This document shows, piece after piece, positions 49,178 through 57,579 of a stretch of 64,000 bases of DNA. The notes beneath the pieces were generated by a model. The model searched no databases. It was not told the DNA's origin and saw only the letters and a program-made list of their open reading frames with translations. Numbering within the stretch: position 1 is the first letter of the stretch; each line of letters begins with the position of its first letter. This stretch comes from Pseudomonas sp. MYb185 (GTDB lineage: Bacteria > Pseudomonadota > Gammaproteobacteria > Pseudomonadales > Pseudomonadaceae): assembly GCF_002979975.1 (NCBI RefSeq), contig NZ_PCQD01000001.1, positions 62,001 through 126,000 of the forward strand, in the 5' to 3' direction. The position numbers and the translations under genes are program-made.

Positions 49178-49740
49178 GGCTGCAACTCGCCGCGCTGTTC
49201 GAGCAGGTCGCGGACCAGATACAGTGCCGCCAGCGCCCGGCCTTCGGAAAAGCCCGGGCGCGACAGCAGCTCGCTCAGGGCGTAGAGATCGACGCTGTCG
49301 ACCCGGATAGGTTCGGGTTCGTCACCCGGCAGGCGCTTTTCATAGAGATCGCGGGCCAGCACGACCGAAATGCTCTGGCTCATATAGCCGGGCGACAGTG
49401 ACAGCTTGCCCAGCAGCTCCATGCGCTGGGCGCCGAAGCCCGCCTCTTCCATCAGTTCGCGGTTGGCTGCATCCAGCACGTCCTCGCCGGGTTCCACCAG
49501 CCCCTTGGGCAGTGACAACTGGTAATCATGGGTGCCGCCGCAATATTCCTCGATCAACAGTGCGGTGCGTGCATCCTGAAGCGCCACCACCATCACCGCG
49601 CCGTAGCCCGCCCCGGAGCCGACCAGGCGTTCATAGGTGCGTTCGGTGCCGTTGCTGAAGCGCAGCTGCATCTGCTCGACGGTGAACAACCGGCTCTTGG
49701 CGACAACGCGGGCATCGAGAATCTCTGGCTTCTGCGGCAT
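49174..49740 (-). CDS. nudE: ADP compounds hydrolase NudE
   Basis: A Nudix hydrolase acting on ADP-ribose and related ADP compounds in E. coli. From ATG 49740 it has 188 residues (MPQKPEILDARVVAKSRLF). The Nudix box is GLVEPGEDVLDAANRELMEE, all key residues present. It is translationally coupled to cysQ and divergent from yrfG, the usual nudE-yrfG arrangement. Confidence 0.93.
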   Translation of the reverse strand: MPQKPEILDARVVAKSRLFTVEQMQLRFSNGTERTYERLVGSGAGYGAVMVVALQDARTALLIEEYCGGTHDYQLSLPKGLVEPGEDVLDAANRELMEEAGFGAQRMELLGKLSLSPGYMSQSISVVLARDLYEKRLPGDEPEPIRVDSVDLYALSELLSRPGFSEGRALAALYLVRDLLEQRGELQP

Positions 49741-49806
49741 GCTGGCTCCGTGATCAATGGATGGTCTGCTATCATAGCCGCCCACTTCAGCAAAACCCAA
49801 CCACTC

Positions 49807-50493
49807 ATGCTCAACTGGAACACCATCGACACCGTCCTGCTGGATATGGACGGCACGCTGCTGGATCTGCATTTCGACAATCATTTCTGGGTCGAGTATC
49901 TGCCGCAGTGCTATGCCCGCCAGCACGGCCAGACGCTGGCCTGGGCCAGGGAGCGGATCGACCCGCTGATGAGCCGTATCCACGGCAAGCTGGACTGGTA
50001 CTGCCTGGATTTCTGGACCCGCGAACTGGGTCTGCCGATCGTCGAACTCAAACGTGAAGTGGCGCACCTGATTCGCCTGCGCCCGGATGCCGATGCCTTT
50101 CTACGGGCGCTGCAACACAGCGGTCGCCAGGTGGTGCTGATCACCAATGCGCACCGCGATTCGTTGTCACTGAAGATGGAGCGGGTCGAGCTGCGTACCT
50201 ATTTCCAGCGCCTGATCAGCTCCCATGACTTCGGCTATCCCAAGGAAGAGCAGGCGTTCTGGCACGCGCTGCGTGGCGAGGTGGAGTTCGACCCCGAGCG
50301 TACCTTGTTCATTGATGATGGTTTGTCGATCCTGCGGGCAGCCCGGGAATTCGGTATTGCCCATCTGCTGGCGGTGCGCCAGCCGGACAGCCAGGGCGAA
50401 CCACGGGATACCGCGGAGTTCGACGCGGTGGAGGATTACGCCGGCATGGCCCGCGCCATCGCGGGAGCCATGCCGGCAAGGCAGCAGGCGTAG
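49807..50493 (+). CDS. yrfG: GMP/IMP nucleotidase YrfG
   Basis: A HAD phosphatase of 228 residues that dephosphorylates purine mononucleotides in E. coli. The nucleophile motif LLDMDGTLLDLHFDNHFW is near residue 10, and the last motif LFIDDGLSILRAAREFG near residue 165. The ATG at 49807 gives the usual N-terminus. It is divergent from nudE with a 66-base gap containing both promoters. Confidence 0.91.
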   Translation: MLNWNTIDTVLLDMDGTLLDLHFDNHFWVEYLPQCYARQHGQTLAWARERIDPLMSRIHGKLDWYCLDFWTRELGLPIVELKREVAHLIRLRPDADAFLRALQHSGRQVVLITNAHRDSLSLKMERVELRTYFQRLISSHDFGYPKEEQAFWHALRGEVEFDPERTLFIDDGLSILRAAREFGIAHLLAVRQPDSQGEPRDTAEFDAVEDYAGMARAIAGAMPARQQA

Positions 50494-50524
50494 CAACCGA
50501 GCACGGAGCGGGGTGATATGGGTT

Positions 50525-50542
50525 GTCGAGCGCCCGCTCGAC
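50525..50542. terminator. Hairpin between convergent yrfG and rimK
   Basis: GTCGAGC and GCTCGAC form a 7-bp stem around GCCC, extended by GGT/ACC after one mismatch. No strong T-run flanks it on either side, so it may be a weak shared terminator for the convergent genes. Confidence 0.4.
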
Positions 50543-50551
50543 GACCGAGGC

Positions 50552-51457
50552 TCAGCCCTTGCCTTTGGTACGTGTCTGATTCGGTCGGGCATTCTTCTCG
50601 ATGTACTCGATGATCAGCCCGGCAACGTCCTTGCCAGTGGTCGACTCGATGCCTTCCAGGCCCGGCGAGGAATTCACCTCCATGACCACCGGCCCGTGGT
50701 TGGAGCGCAGGATGTCCACCCCGGCGACATTCAGCCCCATCACCCTGGCCGCACGTACCGCGGTCATGCGTTCTTCCGGGGTGATCTTGATCAGGCTGGC
50801 GCTGCCGCCGCGATGCAGGTTGGAACGGAATTCGCCAGGCTTGGCCTGGCGCTTCATCGCCGCGATCACCTTGTCACCGACCACCAGGCAGCGGATATCC
50901 GCACCGCCTGCCTCGCGGATGTATTCCTGCACCATGATATTGGCCTTGAGCCCCATGAAGGCTTCCAGCACCGATTCGGCAGCCTGTTCGGTCTCGCACA
51001 TCACCACGCCGATGCCCTGGGTGCCCTCCAGCAGCTTGATCACCAGTGGTGCGCCGCCGACCATGTTGATCAGGTCGGGAATATCATCCGGGGAATGGGC
51101 GAAACCGGTGACCGGCAGGCCGACGCCCTTGCGCGACAATAGCTGCAGCGAGCGTAGTTTGTCCCGCGAACGGCTGATGGCTACCGATTCGTTCAGAGGA
51201 AACACGCCCATCATCTCGAACTGGCGCAGCACGGCGGCGCCGTAGAAGGTGATCGAAGCGCCGATGCGCGGGATTACTGCGTCGAAGGGTTCCAGTTCGG
51301 CGCCCTTGTAATGGATGCTCGGTTTGTGACTGGCGATGTTCATGTAGGCGCGCAGGGTGTCAATCACCCGCACCTCATGGCCGCGCGCCCGCCCGGCTTC
51401 AACCAGGCGGCGGGTAGAGTAGAGATTGGGGTTGCGCGACAATACCGCAATTTTCAT
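50552..51457 (-). CDS. rimK: Ribosomal protein S6 glutamate ligase RimK
   Basis: RimK adds glutamate residues to the C-terminus of ribosomal protein S6. The 301 residues form an ATP-grasp fold. Visible are [20 protein letters not shown] at the N-terminus, [21 protein letters not shown] glycine loop near residue 138 (here [15 protein letters not shown]) and metal-binding [13 protein letters not shown] near residue 258. In Pseudomonas fluorescens RimK adjusts the proteome for plant colonisation, by recall. It lies 10 bases downstream of the retropepsin-like gene on the same strand, and the pair should be co-expressed. Confidence 0.93.
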   Translation of the reverse strand: MKIAVLSRNPNLYSTRRLVEAGRARGHEVRVIDTLRAYMNIASHKPSIHYKGAELEPFDAVIPRIGASITFYGAAVLRQFEMMGVFPLNESVAISRSRDKLRSLQLLSRKGVGLPVTGFAHSPDDIPDLINMVGGAPLVIKLLEGTQGIGVVMCETEQAAESVLEAFMGLKANIMVQEYIREAGGADIRCLVVGDKVIAAMKRQAKPGEFRSNLHRGGSASLIKITPEERMTAVRAARVMGLNVAGVDILRSNHGPVVMEVNSSPGLEGIESTTGKDVAGLIIEYIEKNARPNQTRTKGKG

Positions 51458-51467
51458 GATGTTCTGT

Positions 51468-51935
51468 TCAACCTTCTGTATATAGGTCTGTCTGGGGTTG
51501 GTTCTGGACGAAGCGTAGTCCAGGGTTGATGACAAGCTGGCCATCGAGCATGGCGGTGCAGCCGAGCAGTACCCGGTAGCGCATCGACTTGCGGCAGGTG
51601 AGGGTGAAGTCCACCCACCAGCGTTTGTCACCCAGCACCATGGGGGTGCGGATGACATGGCGTTCCTGCAGATGACCGTTGGAACTCTTGACCCGTTTGA
51701 AACTGACCAGCCGGGCCTCGCACTCGGTATCGCGGGGCTTGTGCGGTGTACCGGTGTGGGCCTTGAAGCGCACCCAGGTCTCCCCGTTACGCTCGAATAT
51801 CTCGATATCGCTGGCATGCAGGGCGGAGGTCTTGGCGCCGCTGTCGACCTTGGCCATGATCCTGCTGATGCCCAACTCCGGTAGCCCGATCCATTCGCGC
51901 AGCCCGATCACGTTCAGATGATCGAAGGTCTTCAT
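51468..51935 (-). CDS. rimB: RimK-associated retropepsin-like protease (PF05618)
   Basis: A 155-residue protein of the family often labelled 'ATP-dependent zinc protease'. Residues 28-40 read [13 protein letters not shown], a D-S-G active-site motif like that of retropepsins. In P. fluorescens a homologue named RimB trims glutamate tails from S6 and balances RimK; this is recalled from the literature. It is immediately upstream of rimK. The small rimA gene of that operon is not visible in the gap to hslR. Confidence 0.75.
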   Translation of the reverse strand: MKTFDHLNVIGLREWIGLPELGISRIMAKVDSGAKTSALHASDIEIFERNGETWVRFKAHTGTPHKPRDTECEARLVSFKRVKSSNGHLQERHVIRTPMVLGDKRWWVDFTLTCRKSMRYRVLLGCTAMLDGQLVINPGLRFVQNQPQTDLYTEG

Positions 51936-52047
51936 TCCGCCTCCTGCAATCCGCTATCTGCAATGGCGCGCATGATGGGCCATGATCGACGTTTCAACAA
52001 GCTTGATACAATGACGTACACGCAAGTTCCACAGGAGTACAGACCCG

Positions 52048-52455
52048 ATGAGCGATGATGGCAAGCCACGGCTGGATAAATGGCTGTGGGCGGCGCGCTT
52101 TTTCAAGACCCGCGCGCTGGCCAAGGCAGCGATTGAAGGGGGTAAGGTGCACAGCCGGGGCGAGCGCTGCAAGCCAAGCAAGGAGCCGAAAGTCGGCGAC
52201 GAGCTGCAGATCCGCCAGGGCCACGACACCCGCACGGTAGTGATCACAGCGGTTTCCATGGTCCGCCGCGGCGCGCCCGAAGCGCAGTTGCTGTATGAGG
52301 AAACGCCGCAGAGCATCGAGCTGCGTGAGGCTGCCGCGGCGCAGCGCAAGGCCGCCGGCCCGGGGTTGCTGATCAGCGAGCACCGTCCGACCAAGAAGCA
52401 GCGCCGACAGATTCACCGTTTTCGCGACGAGCGCAACACACTTTCCAAGGACTGA
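52048..52455 (+). CDS. hslR: Heat-shock protein 15 (S4-domain RNA-binding protein)
   Basis: Hsp15 binds free 50S subunits that still carry a nascent chain and helps recycle them. The 135 residues start with an S4 domain (PRLDKWLWAARFFKTRALAK), followed by a basic C-terminal tail (KKQRRQIHRFRDER). It precedes hslO by 36 bases, the conserved hslR-hslO pair. Confidence 0.93.
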   Translation: MSDDGKPRLDKWLWAARFFKTRALAKAAIEGGKVHSRGERCKPSKEPKVGDELQIRQGHDTRTVVITAVSMVRRGAPEAQLLYEETPQSIELREAAAAQRKAAGPGLLISEHRPTKKQRRQIHRFRDERNTLSKD

Positions 52456-52491
52456 TTGGGTATAATCGGGGTTTTTTCGAAGGTCACTGCC

Positions 52492-53373
52492 ATGTCGTCC
52501 CAGGATGTCACCCAGCGTTTTCTGTTCGAGCACGCCGATGTGCGTGGCGAACTGGTATCGCTGAATCAGAGCTATCAGGAAGTTCTTGCCAAGCATGCCT
52601 ATCCGGAGTCGGTCAAGGCGCTGCTCGGGGAAATGCTGGCGGCGGCGGTACTGCTGTCCACAGCGATCAAGTTCGATGGCCTGCTGATCATGCAGGCGCG
52701 TTCATCGGGCCCGCTGTCGACGCTGATGGTCGAGTGCTCCAGTCAGCAGGAAGTACGTGCCATCGCCCGTTACAGTGACGAGCTGAGCGGCGAAGGACTG
52801 GCCGAGCTGATGCCCGACGGGGTGCTGGCGATCACCATCGATCCAGACAAGGGCCAGCGCTATCAAGGGGTGGTGGCACTGGAAGGAGGATGCCTGGCCG
52901 ACTCGCTGGCCGGCTATTTTGACAGTTCCGAACAGTTGCCCAGCCGCTTCCGGTTGCTGGCCGATGGCCGCTCGGCCCGAGGCTTCATGCTGCAGGCGTT
53001 GCCGGCCAACCGCCAGACCGATCCGGCGCAGCGGCAGGAGACCTGGAATCGCCTGAGCATCCTGGCCGATACCCTCAGTGTAGAGGAGCTGATGGCGCTG
53101 GATAATCAGACCATTCTGCATCGTCTGTATCACGAAGAGGATGTCAGGCTGTTTGATGAGCATTCCGTTAGCTTTCGGTGCAGTTGCTCGGCGGAACGAT
53201 CCGGTAACGCGCTGGTCAGTCTGGGGCAGGATGATGCATTTGTGCTGCTGGAGGAGCGTGGTGGCGAGATAGAGATTGACTGCCAGTTCTGCAATACCCG
53301 GTATCTGTTCGACCATGCGGCGCTGGTCGAGCTGTTCGACAAGGCTCGGGACCACGCCCAAAGCCTGCATTGA
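52492..53373 (+). CDS. hslO: Redox-regulated chaperone Hsp33
   Basis: Hsp33 holds unfolded proteins during oxidative stress. From ATG 52492 it has 293 residues. The redox switch is complete: C230 and C232 (CSC) and C264 and C267 (CQFC), which bind zinc when reduced. A TATAAT at 52461-52466 may give an internal promoter. The in-frame start at 52456 was rejected since it adds a non-family extension that runs through this box. Confidence 0.95.
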   Translation: MSSQDVTQRFLFEHADVRGELVSLNQSYQEVLAKHAYPESVKALLGEMLAAAVLLSTAIKFDGLLIMQARSSGPLSTLMVECSSQQEVRAIARYSDELSGEGLAELMPDGVLAITIDPDKGQRYQGVVALEGGCLADSLAGYFDSSEQLPSRFRLLADGRSARGFMLQALPANRQTDPAQRQETWNRLSILADTLSVEELMALDNQTILHRLYHEEDVRLFDEHSVSFRCSCSAERSGNALVSLGQDDAFVLLEERGGEIEIDCQFCNTRYLFDHAALVELFDKARDHAQSLH

Positions 53374-53404
53374 CCGCCGGTGACGTCTGCGGCTTAGCGC
53401 CATA

Positions 53405-53418
53405 GCCAAAACTTTGGC
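53405..53418. promoter_or_regulatory. Palindrome overlapping the pckA promoter region
   Basis: GCCAAAACTTTGGC (6-base arms, 2-base spacer) touches a CATAAT -10-like box at 53418-53423, 115 bases before pckA. A repressor or activator of gluconeogenesis could bind here; which one cannot be told. Confidence 0.35.
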
Positions 53419-53537
53419 ATAATGTCGCGCTTGCGCGGCGAGCCGGCGCTGATTTTGATTGAGCGGTAACCTAGGTGCTGAGGCCGAATCCATCGGTCTT
53501 GTGGAGATTTCGGTCAAGCCGAAGAGGACGAAGTTTG

Positions 53538-55082
53538 ATGACGCAAGCTACCAACACTGTATTTAATGACCTGAGTATTGCCGAGCTGATCGAGTTGGCG
53601 ATCCAGCGCAACGAAGGTCAACTGGCCGACAACGGCGCCCTGGTGGTCCAGACCGGCGAACGTACCGGCCGCTCGCCGATGGACCGTTTCATCGTTGACG
53701 AGCCGTCCACCAGCGCCGCCATCGCCTGGGGTCCGATCAACCGGCCGTTCCCGGCAGACAGGTTCGACGCTCTGTGGACCCGCGTCGAGGACTACCTGGC
53801 CGAAGGCCCCAGCTACGTCTCCCACGTTCATGTCGGCGCCAGCCCCGAGCACTATCTGCCGGTGGTCATGGAAACCGAAACCGCCTGGCACAACCTGTTC
53901 GGCCGGACCCTGTTCATCAACCCGCAACAGTACAATCCGGCGGGCAAGGACCAGTGGCAGATCCTCAACGCTCCGCACTTCGTCTGCGAACCCGAGCGTG
54001 ACGGTACCAACAGCGACGGCTGCGTAATCCTCAACTTCGCCCAGCGCAAGGTGCTGCTTGCCGGCATGCGCTACGCGGGTGAAATGAAGAAGGCGATGTT
54101 CTCGGTGCAGAACTTCCTGCTGCCGGCCAAGGATGTGCTGCCAATGCATTGTGCTGCCAACGTCGGTGACGACGGCAACACCACGCTGTTCTTCGGTCTG
54201 TCCGGTACCGGCAAGACCACCCTGTCGGCTGATCCGGCGCGTAACCTGATCGGTGACGACGAACACGGTTGGGGCGAGGGCATCGTGTTCAACATCGAAG
54301 GTGGCTGCTACGCCAAGTGCATCGACCTGTCGCAGAAGAACGAGCCAATCATCTGGGATGCGATCAAGTTCGGTTCCGTGCTGGAAAACGTCATCATCGA
54401 CCAGGATACCCGCAAGGCCGATTACACTGACGTTTCCCTGACCCAGAATACCCGTGCCGCCTACCCGCTGGAGCACGTCGAGAAGCGCGTCGAAGCCAAC
54501 TACGCTGGCGAGCCGAATGCGATCATCTTCCTGACCTGCGACCTGACCGGTGTGCTGCCGCCGGTGTCCATTCTCAACAACGAGCAGGCTGCGTACCACT
54601 TCCTGTCCGGTTACACCGCACTGGTCGGTTCCACCGAAATGGGATCGGGTGGTGGCATCAAGTCGACCTTCTCCACCTGCTTCGGCGCACCTTTCTTCCC
54701 GCGTCCGGCCGGTGAGTACGCCGAACTGCTGATCAAGCGTATCAATGCCTTCGGCAGCAAGGTGTACCTGGTCAACACCGGCTGGACCGGTGGTGGCTAC
54801 GGTGTCGGCAGCCGCTTCAGCATTCCGACTACCCGCTCGATCATCGCGGCTATCCAGTCCGGTGCACTGGTCGGTGCCGAAACCGAGCACGTGCCGGTGA
54901 TCAACCTGGATGTGCCCAAGGCGGTGCCGGGCGTCGAAACCAAGCTGCTGAACCCGCGCAATACCTGGTCCGACACGGCTGCCTATGACGCTGCTGCCCG
55001 TGACCTGGCAGGTCTGTTCATCGAGAACTTCAAGAAGTTCGAGGTGGCCGAGGCTATCGTCGAGGCTGGCCCGCAGTTGTAA
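53538..55082 (+). CDS. pckA: Phosphoenolpyruvate carboxykinase (ATP)
   Basis: PckA converts oxaloacetate and ATP to PEP and CO2, the entry step of gluconeogenesis from TCA-cycle carbon. The 514 residues match the ATP-dependent type. The P-loop is [10 protein letters not shown] from residue 220. Other signatures are [12 protein letters not shown] near residue 45 and [20 protein letters not shown] (oxaloacetate/Mn site). It is followed by a clear terminator. Confidence 0.97.
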   Translation: MTQATNTVFNDLSIAELIELAIQRNEGQLADNGALVVQTGERTGRSPMDRFIVDEPSTSAAIAWGPINRPFPADRFDALWTRVEDYLAEGPSYVSHVHVGASPEHYLPVVMETETAWHNLFGRTLFINPQQYNPAGKDQWQILNAPHFVCEPERDGTNSDGCVILNFAQRKVLLAGMRYAGEMKKAMFSVQNFLLPAKDVLPMHCAANVGDDGNTTLFFGLSGTGKTTLSADPARNLIGDDEHGWGEGIVFNIEGGCYAKCIDLSQKNEPIIWDAIKFGSVLENVIIDQDTRKADYTDVSLTQNTRAAYPLEHVEKRVEANYAGEPNAIIFLTCDLTGVLPPVSILNNEQAAYHFLSGYTALVGSTEMGSGGGIKSTFSTCFGAPFFPRPAGEYAELLIKRINAFGSKVYLVNTGWTGGGYGVGSRFSIPTTRSIIAAIQSGALVGAETEHVPVINLDVPKAVPGVETKLLNPRNTWSDTAAYDAAARDLAGLFIENFKKFEVAEAIVEAGPQL

Positions 55083-55104
55083 GTGCTGCTGTAGAGTCAT
55101 ACAC

Positions 55105-55134
55105 AAACCCGCCGCAAGGCGGGTTTGTTGTTTC
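55105..55134 (+). terminator. Rho-independent terminator of pckA
   Basis: AAACCCGCC and GGCGGGTTT form a 9-bp stem around GCAA, followed by GTTGTTT. It ends 50 bases after the pckA stop. Between it and the tRNAs, 55135-55329 holds no gene. Confidence 0.85.
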
Positions 55135-55281
55135 TGCGTTCCGTCGGGGGAGTGCTGTCAGGCGTAGCGCAGGCGCACTACACCCCGGTGATATGGGTTG
55201 CTTTGCGGGCGTGATTTTCCGGTTCGAGCAGATTTCCTGCGCAAATCGAAAATACAGGTACACGGAAAAAAATAGGAAATT

Positions 55282-55302
55282 GGTATTTGGTATTTGGTAT
55301 TT
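55282..55302. repeat. Three heptamer repeats in an AT-rich islet next to the tRNA cluster
   Basis: GGTATTT occurs three times in tandem at 55282-55302, inside an AT-rich stretch (55255-55305) that contrasts with the GC-rich surroundings. The islet lies just past the 3' end of tRNA-Lys and may contain the terminator of the tRNA transcript or a remnant of inserted DNA. Confidence 0.6.
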
Positions 55303-55329
55303 TCGGGGGGGGCTGCGAAGGTGTTTGAG

Positions 55330-55405
55330 TGGTGGGTCGTGTAGGATTCGAACCTACGACCAATTGGTTAAAAGCCAACTGCTCTACCAACTGAGCTAAC
55401 GACCC
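55330..55405 (-). tRNA. tRNA-Lys (anticodon TTT)
   Basis: The minus strand folds into a complete tRNA of 76 bases with CCA encoded. It starts GGGTCGTTAGCTCAGTTGG, has anticodon loop CTTTTAA, and T-arm GGTTCGAATCC. It is the last of three tRNAs in the cluster. Confidence 0.97.
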
Positions 55406-55422
55406 TATGCTCAAACAAAAAA

Positions 55423-55499
55423 TGGTCGGGGTAGGGGGATTCGAACTCCCGACATCCTGCTCCCAAAGCAGGCGCGCTACCAGACTGCGCTATACCCCG
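55423..55499 (-). tRNA. tRNA-Pro (anticodon TGG)
   Basis: A complete 77-base tRNA on the minus strand, CCA encoded. It begins CGGGGTATAGCGCAGTC, with anticodon loop TTTGGGA (anticodon TGG) and T-arm AGTTCGAATCC. Confidence 0.97.
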
Positions 55500-55511
55500 A
55501 TCTTCACAAGA

Positions 55512-55587
55512 TGGCTCCGCGACCAGGACTCGAACCTGGGACCCAATGATTAACAGTCATTTGCTCTACCAACTGAGCTATCGCGGA
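55512..55587 (-). tRNA. tRNA-Asn (anticodon GTT)
   Basis: A complete 76-base tRNA on the minus strand with CCA encoded. It begins TCCGCGATAGCTCAGTTGG, anticodon loop CTGTTAA, T-arm GGTTCGAGTCC. It is first in the transcript. Confidence 0.97.
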
Positions 55588-55652
55588 ATTACCTTGAAAA
55601 CGCCCGGCAGGTTGGTGTGGTTGGTGTCACATATCCCCTGCTGAGGCGCGCC

Positions 55653-55680
55653 ATTTTACCGGCCAGGACGGGGCTGTCAA
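55653..55680 (-). promoter_or_regulatory. Promoter of the tRNA-Asn-Pro-Lys cluster
   Basis: On the minus strand a perfect -35 box TTGACA (55675-55680) and a TAAAAT -10 box (55653-55658) are spaced 16 bases. A GC-rich discriminator GGCGCG follows, as in stable RNA promoters under stringent control. The leader to tRNA-Asn is about 60 bases. Confidence 0.75.
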
Positions 55681-55798
55681 CCCCGAATTTGAGCTTCTTG
55701 CACAAACAGCTGCATCAGGTGCAAATGACGCTCCGGTTTCGTTGCGCAAGCCGCCCGACATTCCGCCGCCCAGGGCAGAATATCGGGCGGCTGTCGCC

Positions 55799-57115
55799 TC
55801 AGTGCAGCTTCAGACGCGGTTCGGTGCTGCGGCCTATGCGGTCGCTGAGCATCAGCATGATCGTCCGTGGCAGGCCATACAGCGCCATCTGGTGCATGCG
55901 GTACAGGGAGATGTAGAACATGCGGGCCAGCCAGCCTTCGAGCATGACGCTACCGGTGAGATTGCCCATCAGATTGCCGACGGCGCTGAACGATGACAGC
56001 GAGATCAGCGAACCGTAGTCGCGATAGCGGTACGCCTTCAGCGGTTTGCCATCGAGCAGCTGGATCAGGTTCTGGCTCAGCAGACTGGCCTGCTGATGCG
56101 CGGCCTGGGCGCGGGGTGGTACGAACTTGCCGGGTTCGTCCATCGGGCAGGCGGCACAGTCACCGAAGGCGAAGATGCGCTCATCCTCGGTACGCAGGGT
56201 CTTGTCCACCAGCAACTGGTTGATGCGGTTGGTCGGCAGGCCGATCCCGGCGAGAAAGGCCGGAGCGCGGATACCGGCGGCCCAGACCTTCAGCGAGGCG
56301 GGAATGAACTCGCCATTGGCCAGTTGCAGGCCATCGGCCTGGACTTCGCTGACTGGCGATCCGGTATGGGTATGCACGCCCAGGTCGTCCAGGGTCGTTG
56401 CTGCGGTGCCGGCAATGCGTTCGGGCAGGGCAGGGAGTATGCGCGGGCCCGCTTCGACCAGATTGACGTTCAGGTCTTCGGGGCGAATCCGGTCCAGCCC
56501 ATAGGAGCGCAGCATCAAGGCAGCATGATGCAGTTCGGCGGCCAGTTCCACGCCGGTGGCGCCGGCGCCGATGATGGCGACGTTGATGGATTCATTGTGG
56601 GCTATCTCGCCATGCACCTGGGCCTTGAGGTATTGATTGATCAGGCGTGTGTGGAAGCGCTCGGCCTGGGCGCGGGTATCCAGGAACAGGCAGTGCTGTG
56701 CGGCGCCAGGGGTGTTGAAGTCGTTGGTATTGCTGCCGACGGCAATGACCAGGTAATCATAGGTCAGTTGCCGCGCCGGGATCAGCGCCTCGCCATTCTC
56801 ATCCTGGATGGGGGCCAGTTGAATCCGGCGCTGTTGCCGGTCCAGTCCGGTCATGCAGCCGAGCTGGAAGTTGAAGTGATTCCACTTGGCCTGGGCGACG
56901 TAGTTCAGTTCCTCTTCGGTGGCATTCAGCGAGCCGGCGGCGACCTCATGCAGCAGCGGCTTCCAGATATGCGTCATGTTGGCATCGATCAGGGTGATGC
57001 GGGCTCGCTTGCGCTTGCCCAGCTTGCGCCCGAGGCGCGTGACCAGCTCGAGGCCGCCTGCCCCGCCGCCGACGACGACAATGTGGGGGAGGGGTGAATC
57101 TGCGGATTGTGACAT
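55799..57115 (-). CDS. ndh: Type II NADH dehydrogenase (NDH-2)
   Basis: A membrane-bound, non-proton-pumping NADH:quinone oxidoreductase, 438 residues. Two dinucleotide folds are seen: IVVVGGGAGGLELVTRLG (FAD) near residue 12 and VAIIGAGATGVELAAEL (NADH) near residue 175. The conserved FAFGDCAACP block is near residue 316. The C-terminus has hydrophobic/amphipathic segments for membrane binding. It lies 42 bases downstream of the DUF3094 gene. Confidence 0.93.
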   Translation of the reverse strand: MSQSADSPLPHIVVVGGGAGGLELVTRLGRKLGKRKRARITLIDANMTHIWKPLLHEVAAGSLNATEEELNYVAQAKWNHFNFQLGCMTGLDRQQRRIQLAPIQDENGEALIPARQLTYDYLVIAVGSNTNDFNTPGAAQHCLFLDTRAQAERFHTRLINQYLKAQVHGEIAHNESINVAIIGAGATGVELAAELHHAALMLRSYGLDRIRPEDLNVNLVEAGPRILPALPERIAGTAATTLDDLGVHTHTGSPVSEVQADGLQLANGEFIPASLKVWAAGIRAPAFLAGIGLPTNRINQLLVDKTLRTEDERIFAFGDCAACPMDEPGKFVPPRAQAAHQQASLLSQNLIQLLDGKPLKAYRYRDYGSLISLSSFSAVGNLMGNLTGSVMLEGWLARMFYISLYRMHQMALYGLPRTIMLMLSDRIGRSTEPRLKLH

Positions 57116-57157
57116 TGCATGGACTCTCAGATGACAGGAAGTCGTCGTCCGCCAGAG

Positions 57158-57334
57158 TCAGGCAATCACCAGGGTCGCGAGAAAGCGTGCGAGCAGACCG
57201 AGGCCCAATACGGCGACGAGGATGGCGGCAAGCAGCCACCAGACCTTGAAGGGTTTGCGTTCGACCTGATGCAGGGGAGATTTGAGGTATTCATCGACCC
57301 GTTTCTGGTCTTCAGGATAGAGGCGGCTGGCCAT
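57158..57334 (-). CDS. DUF3094 small membrane protein
   Basis: A 58-residue protein beginning MASRLYPEDQKRVDEYLKSP, then a basic linker ERKPFKVWW and one hydrophobic helix to the C-terminus (LLAAILVAVLGLGLLARFLA). This matches the small DUF3094 family of pseudomonads. It sits just upstream of ndh on the same strand, so it may assist or be co-regulated with the NADH dehydrogenase. An ATG with AAAGGTGA ahead supports the start. Confidence 0.8.
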   Translation of the reverse strand: MASRLYPEDQKRVDEYLKSPLHQVERKPFKVWWLLAAILVAVLGLGLLARFLATLVIA

Positions 57335-57579
57335 ATGTCACCTTTGCTGCTTTCTTGTATGGACGCAATTCTGTGTTGCGCATGAGTCTGACGGACTATC
57401 TGGCCATTCTATGCTGCATGAGCGCAGATTGCACCATGTCGGGGCAGGGAGGGCGCTGCAGGCAGGAACTCGGGCTGCTATGATTCGCCCGCGCCTGCCG
57501 GAGCATGAATCAATGCCTGTCACGCGTCTTGCCGGCCGTCGCTGTCGACGCCACAGACTCAGCCACCCAGGAGATGTCC

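Noticed and set aside
50512-55200. Shared 14-mer GGTGATATGGGTTG at 50512 and 55187
   Set aside because: In 64 kb several identical 14-mer pairs are expected by chance, and the flanks do not align.
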